DNA from: Lachnospiraceae bacterium | Lineage (GTDB): Bacteria > Bacillota > Clostridia > Lachnospirales > Lachnospiraceae | Length of the DNA stretch: 37,686 nucleotides | Assembly (NCBI GenBank): GCA_024691565.1 | Contig: JAILNN010000209.1 | Coordinates: forward strand, 1 to 37,686 | Direction: 5' to 3' | In this document: positions 1 to 7,477 of the stretch, in pieces | Layout of the letters: the number at the start of each line of letters is the position of its first letter | Position numbering within the stretch: the stretch's first letter is position 1 | Made by a program: the position numbers and the translations under genes | The notes under the pieces: model-generated | Database searches by the model: none | What the model was told of the DNA's origin: nothing | The model's input: the letters and a program-made list of their open reading frames with translations, nothing else

Positions 1-1
1 T

Positions 2-118
2 GATTACATAAAAATAACTTTGTTAAAAACTGCCAATTGGGAAAACTGGAAAGAAGTAACTGATGAATGTAAATATAATGGTTATTCATATTATGATTGG
101 CTTGTTCTGGAAGAATAA
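2..118 (+). CDS. C-terminal end of an unidentified protein (partial)
   Basis: An open frame enters from the left edge and runs 38 codons to a TAA at 116-118, ending in the residues YYDWLVLEE. It is rich in Trp and Tyr and mildly acidic. The next gene's ribosome site and ATG follow within 14 nt, so this is probably the upstream member of the carrier-protein operon. The fragment is too short to assign to a family. Its base composition matches the genes that follow. Confidence 0.55.
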   Translation, partial: DYIKITLLKTANWENWKEVTDECKYNGYSYYDWLVLEE

Positions 119-132
119 AAGTTGGAGAATCT

Positions 133-1362
133 ATGATACGAAGAGATTATAGTGAAATTTTTGAGTTTGCCAAAAATAATTCGGCATTCTACAGTAAGAA
201 GTTTAATGATATAGAGTTAGATGCTGTTAATTCAACAGATGATATACCAATAACATACAGAGATGAGATAGTAGATAATGAGATAGAGGTTATTCCAATA
301 AAGTATATAATTAATTCATCGCAATATAAAATTGTTTCGGAGAGAACATCCGGATCAACAGGTAAATTTATTGAAATTAATTGGGATTATCGCGACTATC
401 TCTTATCTATGTCTCAACTTGTTTATTATAGACATAAGTATTATAAAATCAGACCGAACGATAAAAGGTGTCAATTTTATACATGGATTGATGGTGTTGA
501 CGGAAAAGAAATTGTTATGTTGTCGAAAAACTGCATGGCATTTCCTAAAGCATACTTATCAAATGATGATTTAAAAACATATTTTGAACAAATGCAAACA
601 TTTCAACCGGTTTGGATGATTTTACAACCGAGTATTGCTTATTTATTGGCAAAATTTGTAATAGATAATAGAATTAAAATTCCTGCTTCTATAAAATATA
701 TAGAACTTACAGGCGAAATGTATTCTAAAAGTACAAGACTACTGGTTGAAGAAGTTTTCAAATGTCATGTGGCAAATCAATATGGTACATATGAGTTTAA
801 TTCTATTGCATATGAATGTCCCTTTGGTAATATGCATATATTAGATAAAAATGTAATAGTTGAAGTTGTTGATGACAGTGAGAATAACGTAGCTGATGGT
901 AATGAAGGCAAAATAGTAGTGACGACGAAAATAAATAAGGTTATGCCATTTGTAAGATATTGTGTTGGAGATAGTGGAAAAATAGAAAAAAACAAAGGCT
1001 GCAAATGTGGTAATTGTTCTGAAATACTTAAAGTAACAATTGGTAGAAGTGACGATAAAGTGCATTTAAGCTCGGAGGATAATGTCAGTTTTTACGATTT
1101 TATTTCAAGTATGCAAAGAACTGATAGTATGGACGCTATTAGTGTTTTACAGTTCAGAATTTCTCAAATTGCTATTGATGAATTTGAAGTTGATGCAGTG
1201 ATAAAAGGAAATAAAACAAATTTTGAAACTATCTTTATAAACAATATTACGAATCCGGAATTAAAAAAAGCAAAATATAGGTTTAGATATTATGATAGTT
1301 TGTTACCTGACGAGGCGGGAAAAATCAAAATATTTAAATCGCTTGTGGAGGTCAGAAAATAA
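133..1362 (+). CDS. PaaK/CapK-like adenylate-forming ligase
   Basis: Seen: a 409-residue protein with the marks of the phenylacetate-CoA ligase branch of the ANL superfamily. These are a Thr/Ser/Gly phosphate-binding loop TSGSTGK at 72-78, YGTYE at 217-221 (the adenylate-binding motif), VRYCVGDSG near 275-282 and GRSDD at 304-308 at the hinge to the C-terminal subdomain. A CKCGNC stretch at 290-295 is a Cys-rich patch that could hold a metal. Known of the family: the enzyme adenylates a carboxylic acid and passes it to CoA or a carrier protein thiol. Inferred: with an ACP gene starting 3 nt after its stop, it probably loads that carrier protein. The ATG at 133 was chosen because GGAG lies 5 nt before it; an in-frame TTG at 97 would overlap the previous gene. 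The substrate cannot be read from sequence. Confidence 0.85.
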   Translation: MIRRDYSEIFEFAKNNSAFYSKKFNDIELDAVNSTDDIPITYRDEIVDNEIEVIPIKYIINSSQYKIVSERTSGSTGKFIEINWDYRDYLLSMSQLVYYRHKYYKIRPNDKRCQFYTWIDGVDGKEIVMLSKNCMAFPKAYLSNDDLKTYFEQMQTFQPVWMILQPSIAYLLAKFVIDNRIKIPASIKYIELTGEMYSKSTRLLVEEVFKCHVANQYGTYEFNSIAYECPFGNMHILDKNVIVEVVDDSENNVADGNEGKIVVTTKINKVMPFVRYCVGDSGKIEKNKGCKCGNCSEILKVTIGRSDDKVHLSSEDNVSFYDFISSMQRTDSMDAISVLQFRISQIAIDEFEVDAVIKGNKTNFETIFINNITNPELKKAKYRFRYYDSLLPDEAGKIKIFKSLVEVRK

Positions 1363-1365
1363 ACA

Positions 1366-1617
1366 ATGGCAAATTTAAAAATTACATTTGAAAATTTAAA
1401 AGAAGTAATTATTGATATTTTTTATTTAGAATCTGACGAGTACGAAAAAATAAATAATGAGACTGATTTTTTTCAAGACTTGAACATGGATTCAATTACA
1501 TTTTTTTCGTTAATATGTGAATTGGAAGAACGTTATGACTTTAAATTTGACGACGAAATGGAGATTGACTCGGTTTTTGGAACAGTTGGGAATCTTCTAA
1601 ATTATCTCAACAAATAG
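1366..1617 (+). CDS. acyl carrier protein (first of two)
   Basis: An 83-residue acidic four-helix carrier protein. The motif LNMDSITF gives Ser43 as the expected 4'-phosphopantetheine attachment site, followed by the usual helix II (FSLICELEERY). Length and charge fit the type II ACP family. It starts 3 nt after the ligase stop with GGAGG inside the end of that gene, so the two are translationally linked and the ligase is the likely loading partner. It is not the housekeeping fatty-acid ACP, since no fab genes are near. No phosphopantetheinyl transferase is in the window, so the general cellular enzyme or one outside must activate it. Confidence 0.9.
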   Translation: MANLKITFENLKEVIIDIFYLESDEYEKINNETDFFQDLNMDSITFFSLICELEERYDFKFDDEMEIDSVFGTVGNLLNYLNK

Positions 1618-1701
1618 ATAATAGTATAGTATATATGCATTTAAGGAAGATTATAAAAATATATTTAAAAAATAATTAAAGGCATTGTCGGTTAGTATTA
1701 A

Positions 1702-1953
1702 ATGAAAAATAATAGAGATAAAATAATTGAAGTATATAAGGAAGTTACAAAAAATAATGAACATCCAAATTCGTATAATTTAGAAAACATCGAGGAAGAA
1801 GAGTTGGAGTGGGATTCTTTCGACAAAATGGTGTTTGTAGATGAGATAGAGAGTGTTTTTAAAATTAAATTAGATGAATACTTATTTGAAATAATTGAAG
1901 CGGAAACACTTAAGGAAATTATAGAATTAATAGAGAATATAATTAAAAATTGA
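1702..1953 (+). CDS. acyl/aminoacyl carrier protein (second of two)
   Basis: An 83-residue, strongly acidic carrier protein with EWDSFDKMVFVDEIE, giving Ser39 as the phosphopantetheine site. The WDS form and the run of Glu before it (28-36) differ clearly from the first carrier protein, so the two are not a recent duplication and probably carry different cargo. It sits 48 nt before the amino acid:[carrier protein] ligase, and carrier proteins next to such ligases are usually their substrates. The ribosome site is weak. The 84-nt gap before it has no gene and is very AT-rich. Confidence 0.88.
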   Translation: MKNNRDKIIEVYKEVTKNNEHPNSYNLENIEEEELEWDSFDKMVFVDEIESVFKIKLDEYLFEIIEAETLKEIIELIENIIKN

Positions 1954-2001
1954 AAATAAAACTATAAATATGTACAAGATAGTTATATAAGGATTTTTAA
2001 A

Positions 2002-2760
2002 ATGAATGATATGGGTTATAAATCTCCCGGCGAACTTTATTATGGTTCGGATGTGGGAACTGTTATTTCTGCAATTGATGATTTAATTATTGAAAAAATG
2101 AAGGAAAAATCGATCGATTTTACTCAAGAGTATTTTCCAATATTATTAAGAAAGGAAACATTGAGTAAAACAGGTTATTTAAAACGGGGAAATAAAGACT
2201 GCATTTATGTTTATAACCCTGATATAAAGAATCCAAATATAGAATATGTATTAACTCCTTCGGCATGTTTTCATATATATGAAAAATATGAACATTTTAA
2301 TTTTGACAAAGAAAAAGTGTTTACTTTAAAACAACATGTTTTTAGGGATGAAATTAACGATGAATGGAGAGATGAAATTCGATTAAGAGATTATCAAATC
2401 AGAGAAATTGTATTTTTTGGTTCTAAATCATATGTTGAAATAATAAGAACTAAATTGATTGATGTGGCAGAAAGCGTTATGGAGGAATTAAATATTCCTT
2501 ATAGCATTAAATTATCTACAGATTCATTCGTTCATCCTATAATGAAAAGATATCAGCAGGTACAAATTGAAAAGAAAAGTAAATATGAATTGATAATCAA
2601 ATATTTTGGTAAAGAAGTTGCTGTTGCATCATTTAATTTACATGACAGAGCATTCACCGGTCCATTTGACATAAATGTTAATCAAATTAAAACATATTCA
2701 GGATGTGTTGGTTTTGGATTAGAAAGAATAGCTTTATGTTATTTGAAGGAGAGAGTATGA
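2002..2760 (+). CDS. amino acid:[carrier protein] ligase (class II aaRS-like)
   Basis: Seen: 252 residues with class II synthetase signatures but no tRNA-binding domain. Motif 2 is FRDE at 114-117 with REIVFFG at 134-140; motif 3 is CVGFGLERIAL at 235-245 with Arg242. Cys89 (in SACFHIY), Glu117 and Cys235 match the Cys-Glu-Cys zinc set of the amino acid:[carrier protein] ligases, relatives of the atypical archaeal SerRS. Known: these enzymes adenylate a small amino acid (Gly or Ala in studied cases) and load it on the phosphopantetheine of a neighbouring carrier protein instead of tRNA. Inferred: the partner is the ACP just upstream. The protein is shorter than the characterised enzymes, which I recall as a little over 300 residues, so the N-terminal part is trimmed. 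Its stop overlaps the next start (ATGA). AGG 9 nt before the ATG supports this start. Confidence 0.82.
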   Translation: MNDMGYKSPGELYYGSDVGTVISAIDDLIIEKMKEKSIDFTQEYFPILLRKETLSKTGYLKRGNKDCIYVYNPDIKNPNIEYVLTPSACFHIYEKYEHFNFDKEKVFTLKQHVFRDEINDEWRDEIRLRDYQIREIVFFGSKSYVEIIRTKLIDVAESVMEELNIPYSIKLSTDSFVHPIMKRYQQVQIEKKSKYELIIKYFGKEVAVASFNLHDRAFTGPFDINVNQIKTYSGCVGFGLERIALCYLKERV

Positions 2761-3995
2761 AAAATATATATTCAATGGATTTTAGTTATACCGGAATGGA
2801 TAACAGCTTGATAAACGAATTTGGGGATTATTGCAAACGTAATAAAAAGAAGATTCATGTAAGTGAGAATGCCTGTGTAGAGTATTATAAAAACATGTTT
2901 GAATCAGACGAGATAGCTAGAATTATCGTGACAAATGAAGTTGCTGAATTTTTTGAATATAAAGGTTTTTTTGATTCATATACACCCGGAAACTCAGAGA
3001 AAATTCTTAATATAAATTGCACTCCGTCTGTAAAGACATATTTGTTTTATGCATTTAAGTTGGCGATATTAGAAGGAGAAAAAAGATTTGAAAAAACTAT
3101 ATATAAAGACTTTTCCAATATAAGTTTCTTTTATAGAGCAGGTGAAATGAATTACTTTTTTTTTATTGAAAGAATTGATGAATTATTTGAAAGAGAGTTT
3201 GTAGAGTATAGGGATTTATTTAATAAAAATATAGTAGATTATTGCAGAAATAATATAAATAACGGTAAATTTGTTGATATTCATTTAGATGATTTTTATA
3301 TTAGAGGAAAAGATAATTTCAACTATAAACATTTTGTACATCAAAACATGCTTTATGGATATGATGATAAAAAGGAAGTATTTTACTGTTTGGGTTATGA
3401 CAAAAAAATAGGAGTATCAACTTTTGAAATATCATATCCGGAAATAATTAATTCATTTGTAAAGGGGATGTTTTTTTGTTTTTCGGGCGCAGATTATTTA
3501 TATGATCTTTATCCTTGGCCGGTAACAACATATAAAACAAAGAGTATAGCAGATACAGAGTTTGATTTGGAGGATTTTAAAAAATCAATTATTGAATTTA
3601 TTAATCCAAGACCTGCTATAAGCAAAGATAATACATATGAAGTGTTTGGATTTGATGTATATAAAATCATTTCTGAAGATATATTAAATGATAATAATTA
3701 TACGGATTTAAGGACATTTCAGCTGCTTGAGGAACATAAGAAATGTGTTTTAAACAGGATTAAATATTTATCGTTAAATAACTCTGAAGAATTGATAAAT
3801 GAAAAAACTTATGAAAATATGGTATATAAGAATTTCAAAATGCTAAAACATTATTATTTATCGTTTTTAATTAAGGAAAATTCCAATGACTATAAAATTC
3901 GATATATGAAAAATAGAATAAAGATTAAAAATAAATTGATGGAATTTGCGGAAATTGAAAAAGATTTACTGGATAATGTTAAAAAAATATATTAA
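2757..3995 (+). CDS. two-part protein with a BtrH-like (papain-fold) segment, function unknown
   Basis: A 412-residue protein starting in an ATGA overlap with the aminoacyl ligase and using GGAG before ATG 2757. Residues 1-155 match nothing I recognise. Residues about 170-240 contain VDIHLDDFYI, then HFVHQNMLYGYDDKKEVFYCLGYD and a run ending in ISYPEI. This is the His-containing 'H..L.YGYDd....v.gY' pattern of BtrH-N/C39-like cysteine-protease-fold proteins seen beside NRPS and carrier-protein genes. His192 or His195 would be the catalytic His. A clear nucleophilic Cys is not obvious (Cys88 in NCTPSVKTYLF is one candidate). The C-terminal third (300-412) is helical and basic. Family assignment is inference; a structural or scaffold role is also possible. 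No signal peptide or membrane segment is seen. Confidence 0.55.
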   Translation: MKNIYSMDFSYTGMDNSLINEFGDYCKRNKKKIHVSENACVEYYKNMFESDEIARIIVTNEVAEFFEYKGFFDSYTPGNSEKILNINCTPSVKTYLFYAFKLAILEGEKRFEKTIYKDFSNISFFYRAGEMNYFFFIERIDELFEREFVEYRDLFNKNIVDYCRNNINNGKFVDIHLDDFYIRGKDNFNYKHFVHQNMLYGYDDKKEVFYCLGYDKKIGVSTFEISYPEIINSFVKGMFFCFSGADYLYDLYPWPVTTYKTKSIADTEFDLEDFKKSIIEFINPRPAISKDNTYEVFGFDVYKIISEDILNDNNYTDLRTFQLLEEHKKCVLNRIKYLSLNNSEELINEKTYENMVYKNFKMLKHYYLSFLIKENSNDYKIRYMKNRIKIKNKLMEFAEIEKDLLDNVKKIY

Positions 3996-4045
3996 TATTA
4001 AAATTATTAGAGGAAATGTAAATATGACAGAATAATGGGGGTTCC

Positions 4046-5011
4046 ATGAAACAGGGATATGAATGTACATCATCATGTGTTGTTTTTTACTTAAATAAAA
4101 TTGGAATAGCTATTAATGATTATGACATTCTAGCTTATAAGAATAATATATTTAAGTATAGAAGAAAAGAAAATATACCGGATTTTGATATTGATATATA
4201 TAATGCGACACTTAACTTTTTTGATAATCAAAATATACACTATAATATAACAAAAATATCCCCGGAGTATATTTATGATTTTATTGAACAAATTATAAAT
4301 GATAATTCTCTTTGTTTGTTTCATCTTGATTCCTCCAGGCTGCCATATAATAAAGTTATTTCGAAAACAATTGTAACAAGTCATTATTTGATGGTAGAGC
4401 GTATAGATAGAGAAAACAGGCTAATAACAGTATGTGATACTTGTCCGCCAATATATTCAGAAAATGAATATATTTTTGAGTTTAAAATCGAAGACTTTAA
4501 AAAGGCATGGAAAAAATTTAATTTTGAAGTAATAATTGTTGATAAATTTGATGAAATATTTATTGATAAAGAAAAAGCAAGGAAAGAATTATTATATACA
4601 TTATCAATGTGCGGTTCGAAGCTATATAATAAATTAACTCAATCTGGGGGTTATGCAATTTCTAAGTACAAAAAAGAGCTTATACAATGTTTGAAAAGTT
4701 GGGACGAAGAAGAATATTTTACAAATTGCAGAAAGGTAATTACTAACTTGTCGATTAACGGTATTATACCATATTTTCAAATTATAAAAAATTTTTTTGT
4801 TTCAAACATAGAAAACATTGACTGTGCTGAAAACATAGAGACATTAAATAATATTATTAAAGCGTGGAAAAATATTGTATTTAATGTTTCGAGATTATCG
4901 ATGTGTGATGATACAATAAGAGAAAGATTTATAAACAATATTATTTACAATCTCGATATCGTATCAGAAATGATAGATATTTTAAGTGAAAACCATAGTT
5001 GTTACTGTTAA
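4046..5011 (+). CDS. papain-fold cysteine acyltransferase/peptidase-like protein (BtrH-like)
   Basis: A 321-residue protein that begins almost at its putative nucleophile: GYECTSSCVVFYLNKIGI gives Cys7 or Cys11 followed by a helix, as in C39/BtrH-N domains. SHYLMVERID puts His113 in the expected strand and ITVCDTCPP puts Asp131 after it, a plausible Cys-His-Asp triad. Residues 170-321 are a helical extension. Known: BtrH of the butirosin pathway moves an aminoacyl chain from a carrier protein to an amine, while C39 domains cleave leader peptides. In this carrier-protein context the transferase role is the better guess. The start is fixed by an in-frame TGA at 4025-4027 and GGGGG before the ATG. 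It is the last gene before a terminator. Confidence 0.6.
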   Translation: MKQGYECTSSCVVFYLNKIGIAINDYDILAYKNNIFKYRRKENIPDFDIDIYNATLNFFDNQNIHYNITKISPEYIYDFIEQIINDNSLCLFHLDSSRLPYNKVISKTIVTSHYLMVERIDRENRLITVCDTCPPIYSENEYIFEFKIEDFKKAWKKFNFEVIIVDKFDEIFIDKEKARKELLYTLSMCGSKLYNKLTQSGGYAISKYKKELIQCLKSWDEEEYFTNCRKVITNLSINGIIPYFQIIKNFFVSNIENIDCAENIETLNNIIKAWKNIVFNVSRLSMCDDTIRERFINNIIYNLDIVSEMIDILSENHSCYC

Positions 5012-5122
5012 TAATTTATTCACAGAAACAAAAATATAATGGGAGTAAGAGGATACTAAACAATATCTTTATACGGTGAATTGAGAAGATAAATTGACGA
5101 AGATGAATTGAGAAGATAAAAC

Positions 5123-5148
5123 AAGGGCAGGCTAAACAGCCTGCCCTT
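5123..5148. terminator. bidirectional intrinsic terminator
   Basis: AAGGGCAGGC pairs perfectly with GCCTGCCCTT across a 6-nt loop. T-rich tracts follow on both strands (GGGGTTTTATT on plus, TGTTTTATC on minus). It lies between the convergent carrier-protein operon and thrS and can serve both. Just before it, a 17-bp sequence (TGAATTGAGAAGATAAA) occurs twice, at 5077 and 5104. Confidence 0.9.
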
Positions 5149-5190
5149 GGGGTTTTATTCCTCAAATCCAACTAGTAAATCAAACCTATT

Positions 5191-7008
5191 TTACTCAAAG
5201 CTTTCTGGTAATTCGAGTGAGTGCTCTTCTACGAGTTTATGGCAGATTTCTACGAGCTTATCTAATGGCACGTTCTGAACCTGCTTGTTTGAGCCACGAA
5301 GATTGATTGATACTGTCTTTTCTTCTGCTTCTCTGTCTCCGAGAACTAAGATGAATGGATCTTTCATGTTCTTGAAGTGCTTAATCTTTTCTTTCATGTT
5401 GTTGTCTGAGTAGTCAACTTCTACACGAATTCCTGCTTTTCTTAAGACTCTTTCTACTTCCTTTGCGTACTCATTGTGTGAAGTACGGATTGGTACGATT
5501 CCTACCTGATATGGTGAAAGCCAGAATGGGAAGATTCCCTTGAAGTGTTCTGTGATGATACCAATGAAACGCTCCATTGAACCGAAGATTGCTCTGTGGA
5601 GAACAACTGGCTGCTGCTGGCTACCATCTGCTGCAGTGTATTTTAAGTCGAAGTTTTTAGGAAGCTGGAAGTCGAGCTGGATTGTTCCAAGCTGCCATTC
5701 ACGTCCAAGGCAATCCTTCATCTGAAGGTCAATCTTTGGACCATAGAAAGCTCCATCTCCTTCGTTGATTTCGTAGTTTCCTTCACCAAAGAGGTTATTT
5801 AATACTTCTTTTAAGTTTGCTTCTGCTTCATTCCAAACTTCGATATCGCCCATGAAGTCGTCTGGTCTTGTTGAAAGCTCAGCTTTATATGAAAGACCAA
5901 AATCACTGTAGATCTTGTTTACGATATCCATGATGTTCTTAATTTCTGAACCAATCTGCTCTTTAGTTACGAAGATGTGGCAGTCATCCTGACGGAAAAG
6001 CTGTACTCTGAAGAGTCCATTTAACTGTCCTGATTTTTCTTTTCTATGTACAACGTCTGTTTCGTTGTAACGAATTGGAAGGTCTTTGTAGCTATGAGCT
6101 GTTCTCTTATATACATTCATAGCGTTAGGGCAGTTCATAGGCTTGATAGCGAATTTGAAAATATCATCTTCATCAGTGTTTTCATCTGCCTCATCATTGT
6201 GGATTAAGAACATGTTTGGCTTATAGTGTGCCCAATGTCCTGAAGTCTTCCAAAGTACTGTACTGTTAATTACAGGAGCTGAGATTTCATCATATCCACG
6301 CTCATCATGAATGTCTCTCCAGTAGTCGAGAAGTGCGTTGTACATCTTCCATCCTCTTGGAAGCCAGTAAGGCATTCCTGGAGCTGTCTCGTGGAACATG
6401 AATAAATCAAGCTGTGGCCCGAGTTTCTTGTGGTCACGCTCCATTGCTTCGCGAATAAATGCAAGGTGTTCTTTTAAAGCCTTCTTATCTGGGAATGCAT
6501 AGAGATAAATTCTCTGCATCTGATCTCTATTTTCATCACCTCTCCAGTATGCACCTGATGCAAATTTAACCTGGAAGGCAACATTCATAAGTTCGATTGA
6601 GTTTGCAACGTGAGGTCCACGACAAAGGTCAACATAGTCATCACCTGTATTGTAGATTGTGATAATCTCATCATCTGGAAGGTCGTTAATAAGCTCAGTC
6701 TTGAATTTCTGATCCTTGAAAATTTCAAGAGCTTCCTGCTTTGAAACTTCCTTTCTTACGAAATCTTCCTTACGCTTGATGATTTCGTGCATTTTATCTT
6801 CAATTACTTTATAGTCATCTTGGGTTATTGGACGTGGAAGAACGAAATCATAGTAGCATCCGTCTTCAATCTGAGGTCCAATTGAAAATTGAACATTTTC
6901 CTTTCCGAAAATTTCAATAACCGATTTTGCAAGAATGTGTGCGAGTGAGTGGCGATAAACAGAGAGGAAATACTCTCTTTTAGCCTGCTTTTCTTCTTTG
7001 TCAGCCAT
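5191..7008 (-). CDS. thrS: threonyl-tRNA synthetase, TGS-less form
   Basis: A 605-residue cytosolic enzyme that charges tRNA-Thr. The editing domain is at the N-terminus, with HSLAH (His20, His24) and CRGPH (Cys129, His133) intact. The class II core follows with zinc ligands Cys293 (MNCPNAM), His344 (DDCHIF) and His471 (VLHRAIFG), then a C-terminal anticodon-binding domain. The usual N-terminal TGS domain of about 60 residues is missing; the protein begins at MADKEEKQAKREYF right before the editing motif. An acidic insert NDEADENTDEDD (271-282) is unusual. GGAGAG lies before the ATG, and a sigma-A promoter is found upstream on the minus strand. The neighbouring carrier-protein operon is convergent, so the two are not co-transcribed. 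Confidence 0.97.
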   Translation of the reverse strand: MADKEEKQAKREYFLSVYRHSLAHILAKSVIEIFGKENVQFSIGPQIEDGCYYDFVLPRPITQDDYKVIEDKMHEIIKRKEDFVRKEVSKQEALEIFKDQKFKTELINDLPDDEIITIYNTGDDYVDLCRGPHVANSIELMNVAFQVKFASGAYWRGDENRDQMQRIYLYAFPDKKALKEHLAFIREAMERDHKKLGPQLDLFMFHETAPGMPYWLPRGWKMYNALLDYWRDIHDERGYDEISAPVINSTVLWKTSGHWAHYKPNMFLIHNDEADENTDEDDIFKFAIKPMNCPNAMNVYKRTAHSYKDLPIRYNETDVVHRKEKSGQLNGLFRVQLFRQDDCHIFVTKEQIGSEIKNIMDIVNKIYSDFGLSYKAELSTRPDDFMGDIEVWNEAEANLKEVLNNLFGEGNYEINEGDGAFYGPKIDLQMKDCLGREWQLGTIQLDFQLPKNFDLKYTAADGSQQQPVVLHRAIFGSMERFIGIITEHFKGIFPFWLSPYQVGIVPIRTSHNEYAKEVERVLRKAGIRVEVDYSDNNMKEKIKHFKNMKDPFILVLGDREAEEKTVSINLRGSNKQVQNVPLDKLVEICHKLVEEHSLELPESFE

Positions 7009-7087
7009 AATAAAATACTCTCCTTATCCGTAATTCTATAAAAAACATTTACAACATTATGTCCTATTTTTGCACATAACTTTCTAC

Positions 7088-7116
7088 ATTATATAACAGG
7101 AAGTTTTAAAAGTAAA
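7088..7116 (-). promoter_or_regulatory. sigma-A promoter for thrS
   Basis: On the minus strand TTTACT (7116-7111), a 17-nt spacer, then TATAAT (7093-7088). This gives a leader of about 70 nt before thrS. That leader has no room for a T-box and shows no T-box or specifier-loop pattern. Confidence 0.7.
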
Positions 7117-7170
7117 GAAAAAAGGGCGATTCATATATGAAAAAAAAGTCGAATTTACGAAAATGTTTCG

Positions 7171-7199
7171 TTTACAAATAGGTCATTCTGTAGTATAAT
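7171..7199 (+). promoter_or_regulatory. sigma-A promoter for the GH5 glycanase
   Basis: TTTACA (7171-7176), exactly 17 nt, then a perfect TATAAT (7194-7199). Transcription would start near 7206 and leave a leader of about 270 nt before ATG 7478. It is divergent from the thrS promoter 55 bp away. Confidence 0.85.
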
Positions 7200-7239
7200 A
7201 TCAAATAGGACGTGAGTACTGTTTGTGCTTTATATTTGA

Positions 7240-7284
7240 AGATGGAGTTTCGATTGTGGGGATTGAACTCTGTCTTATTTTTTT
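7240..7284 (+). terminator. terminator-like hairpin in the glycanase leader
   Basis: AGATGGAGTTT (7240-7250) pairs with GAACTCTGTCT (7265-7275), 11 bp including three G-U pairs, with a 14-nt loop, followed by TTATTTTTTT. It lies about 35-80 nt after the predicted start of transcription and about 190 nt before the coding region, so it could cut short or attenuate the glycanase transcript, or end a small RNA. Further down the leader a GACC/GGTC hairpin near 7353-7380 and GCACC/GGTGT near 7408-7425 are also possible. No known riboswitch class was recognised. Confidence 0.55.
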
Positions 7285-7477
7285 ACAAAAATTGGAGGTG
7301 AAGATATTCTATATAATTGGTAATGGGGCATAAAATAGTGGGTCGCGCCTATAAAGGAGAATGACCAAAATTATGGTCAAAATTAATTAAAAAAATAAAA
7401 AAAGTCGCACCAGCTCTAAGGTGTGCAATGGTATGAAAAATTCTATAAAATTGTTTTGTTTACGGAGGAGGAAAGTT

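Noticed and set aside
2703-2756. An upstream extension of the two-part BtrH-like gene to 2703
   Set aside because: It would overlap 58 nt of the aminoacyl ligase in another frame. ATG 2757 has GGAG before it and gives a normal ATGA junction.
7009-7087. T-box leader before thrS
   Set aside because: The promoter leaves only about 70 nt, with no specifier loop, T-box sequence or terminator/antiterminator pair.
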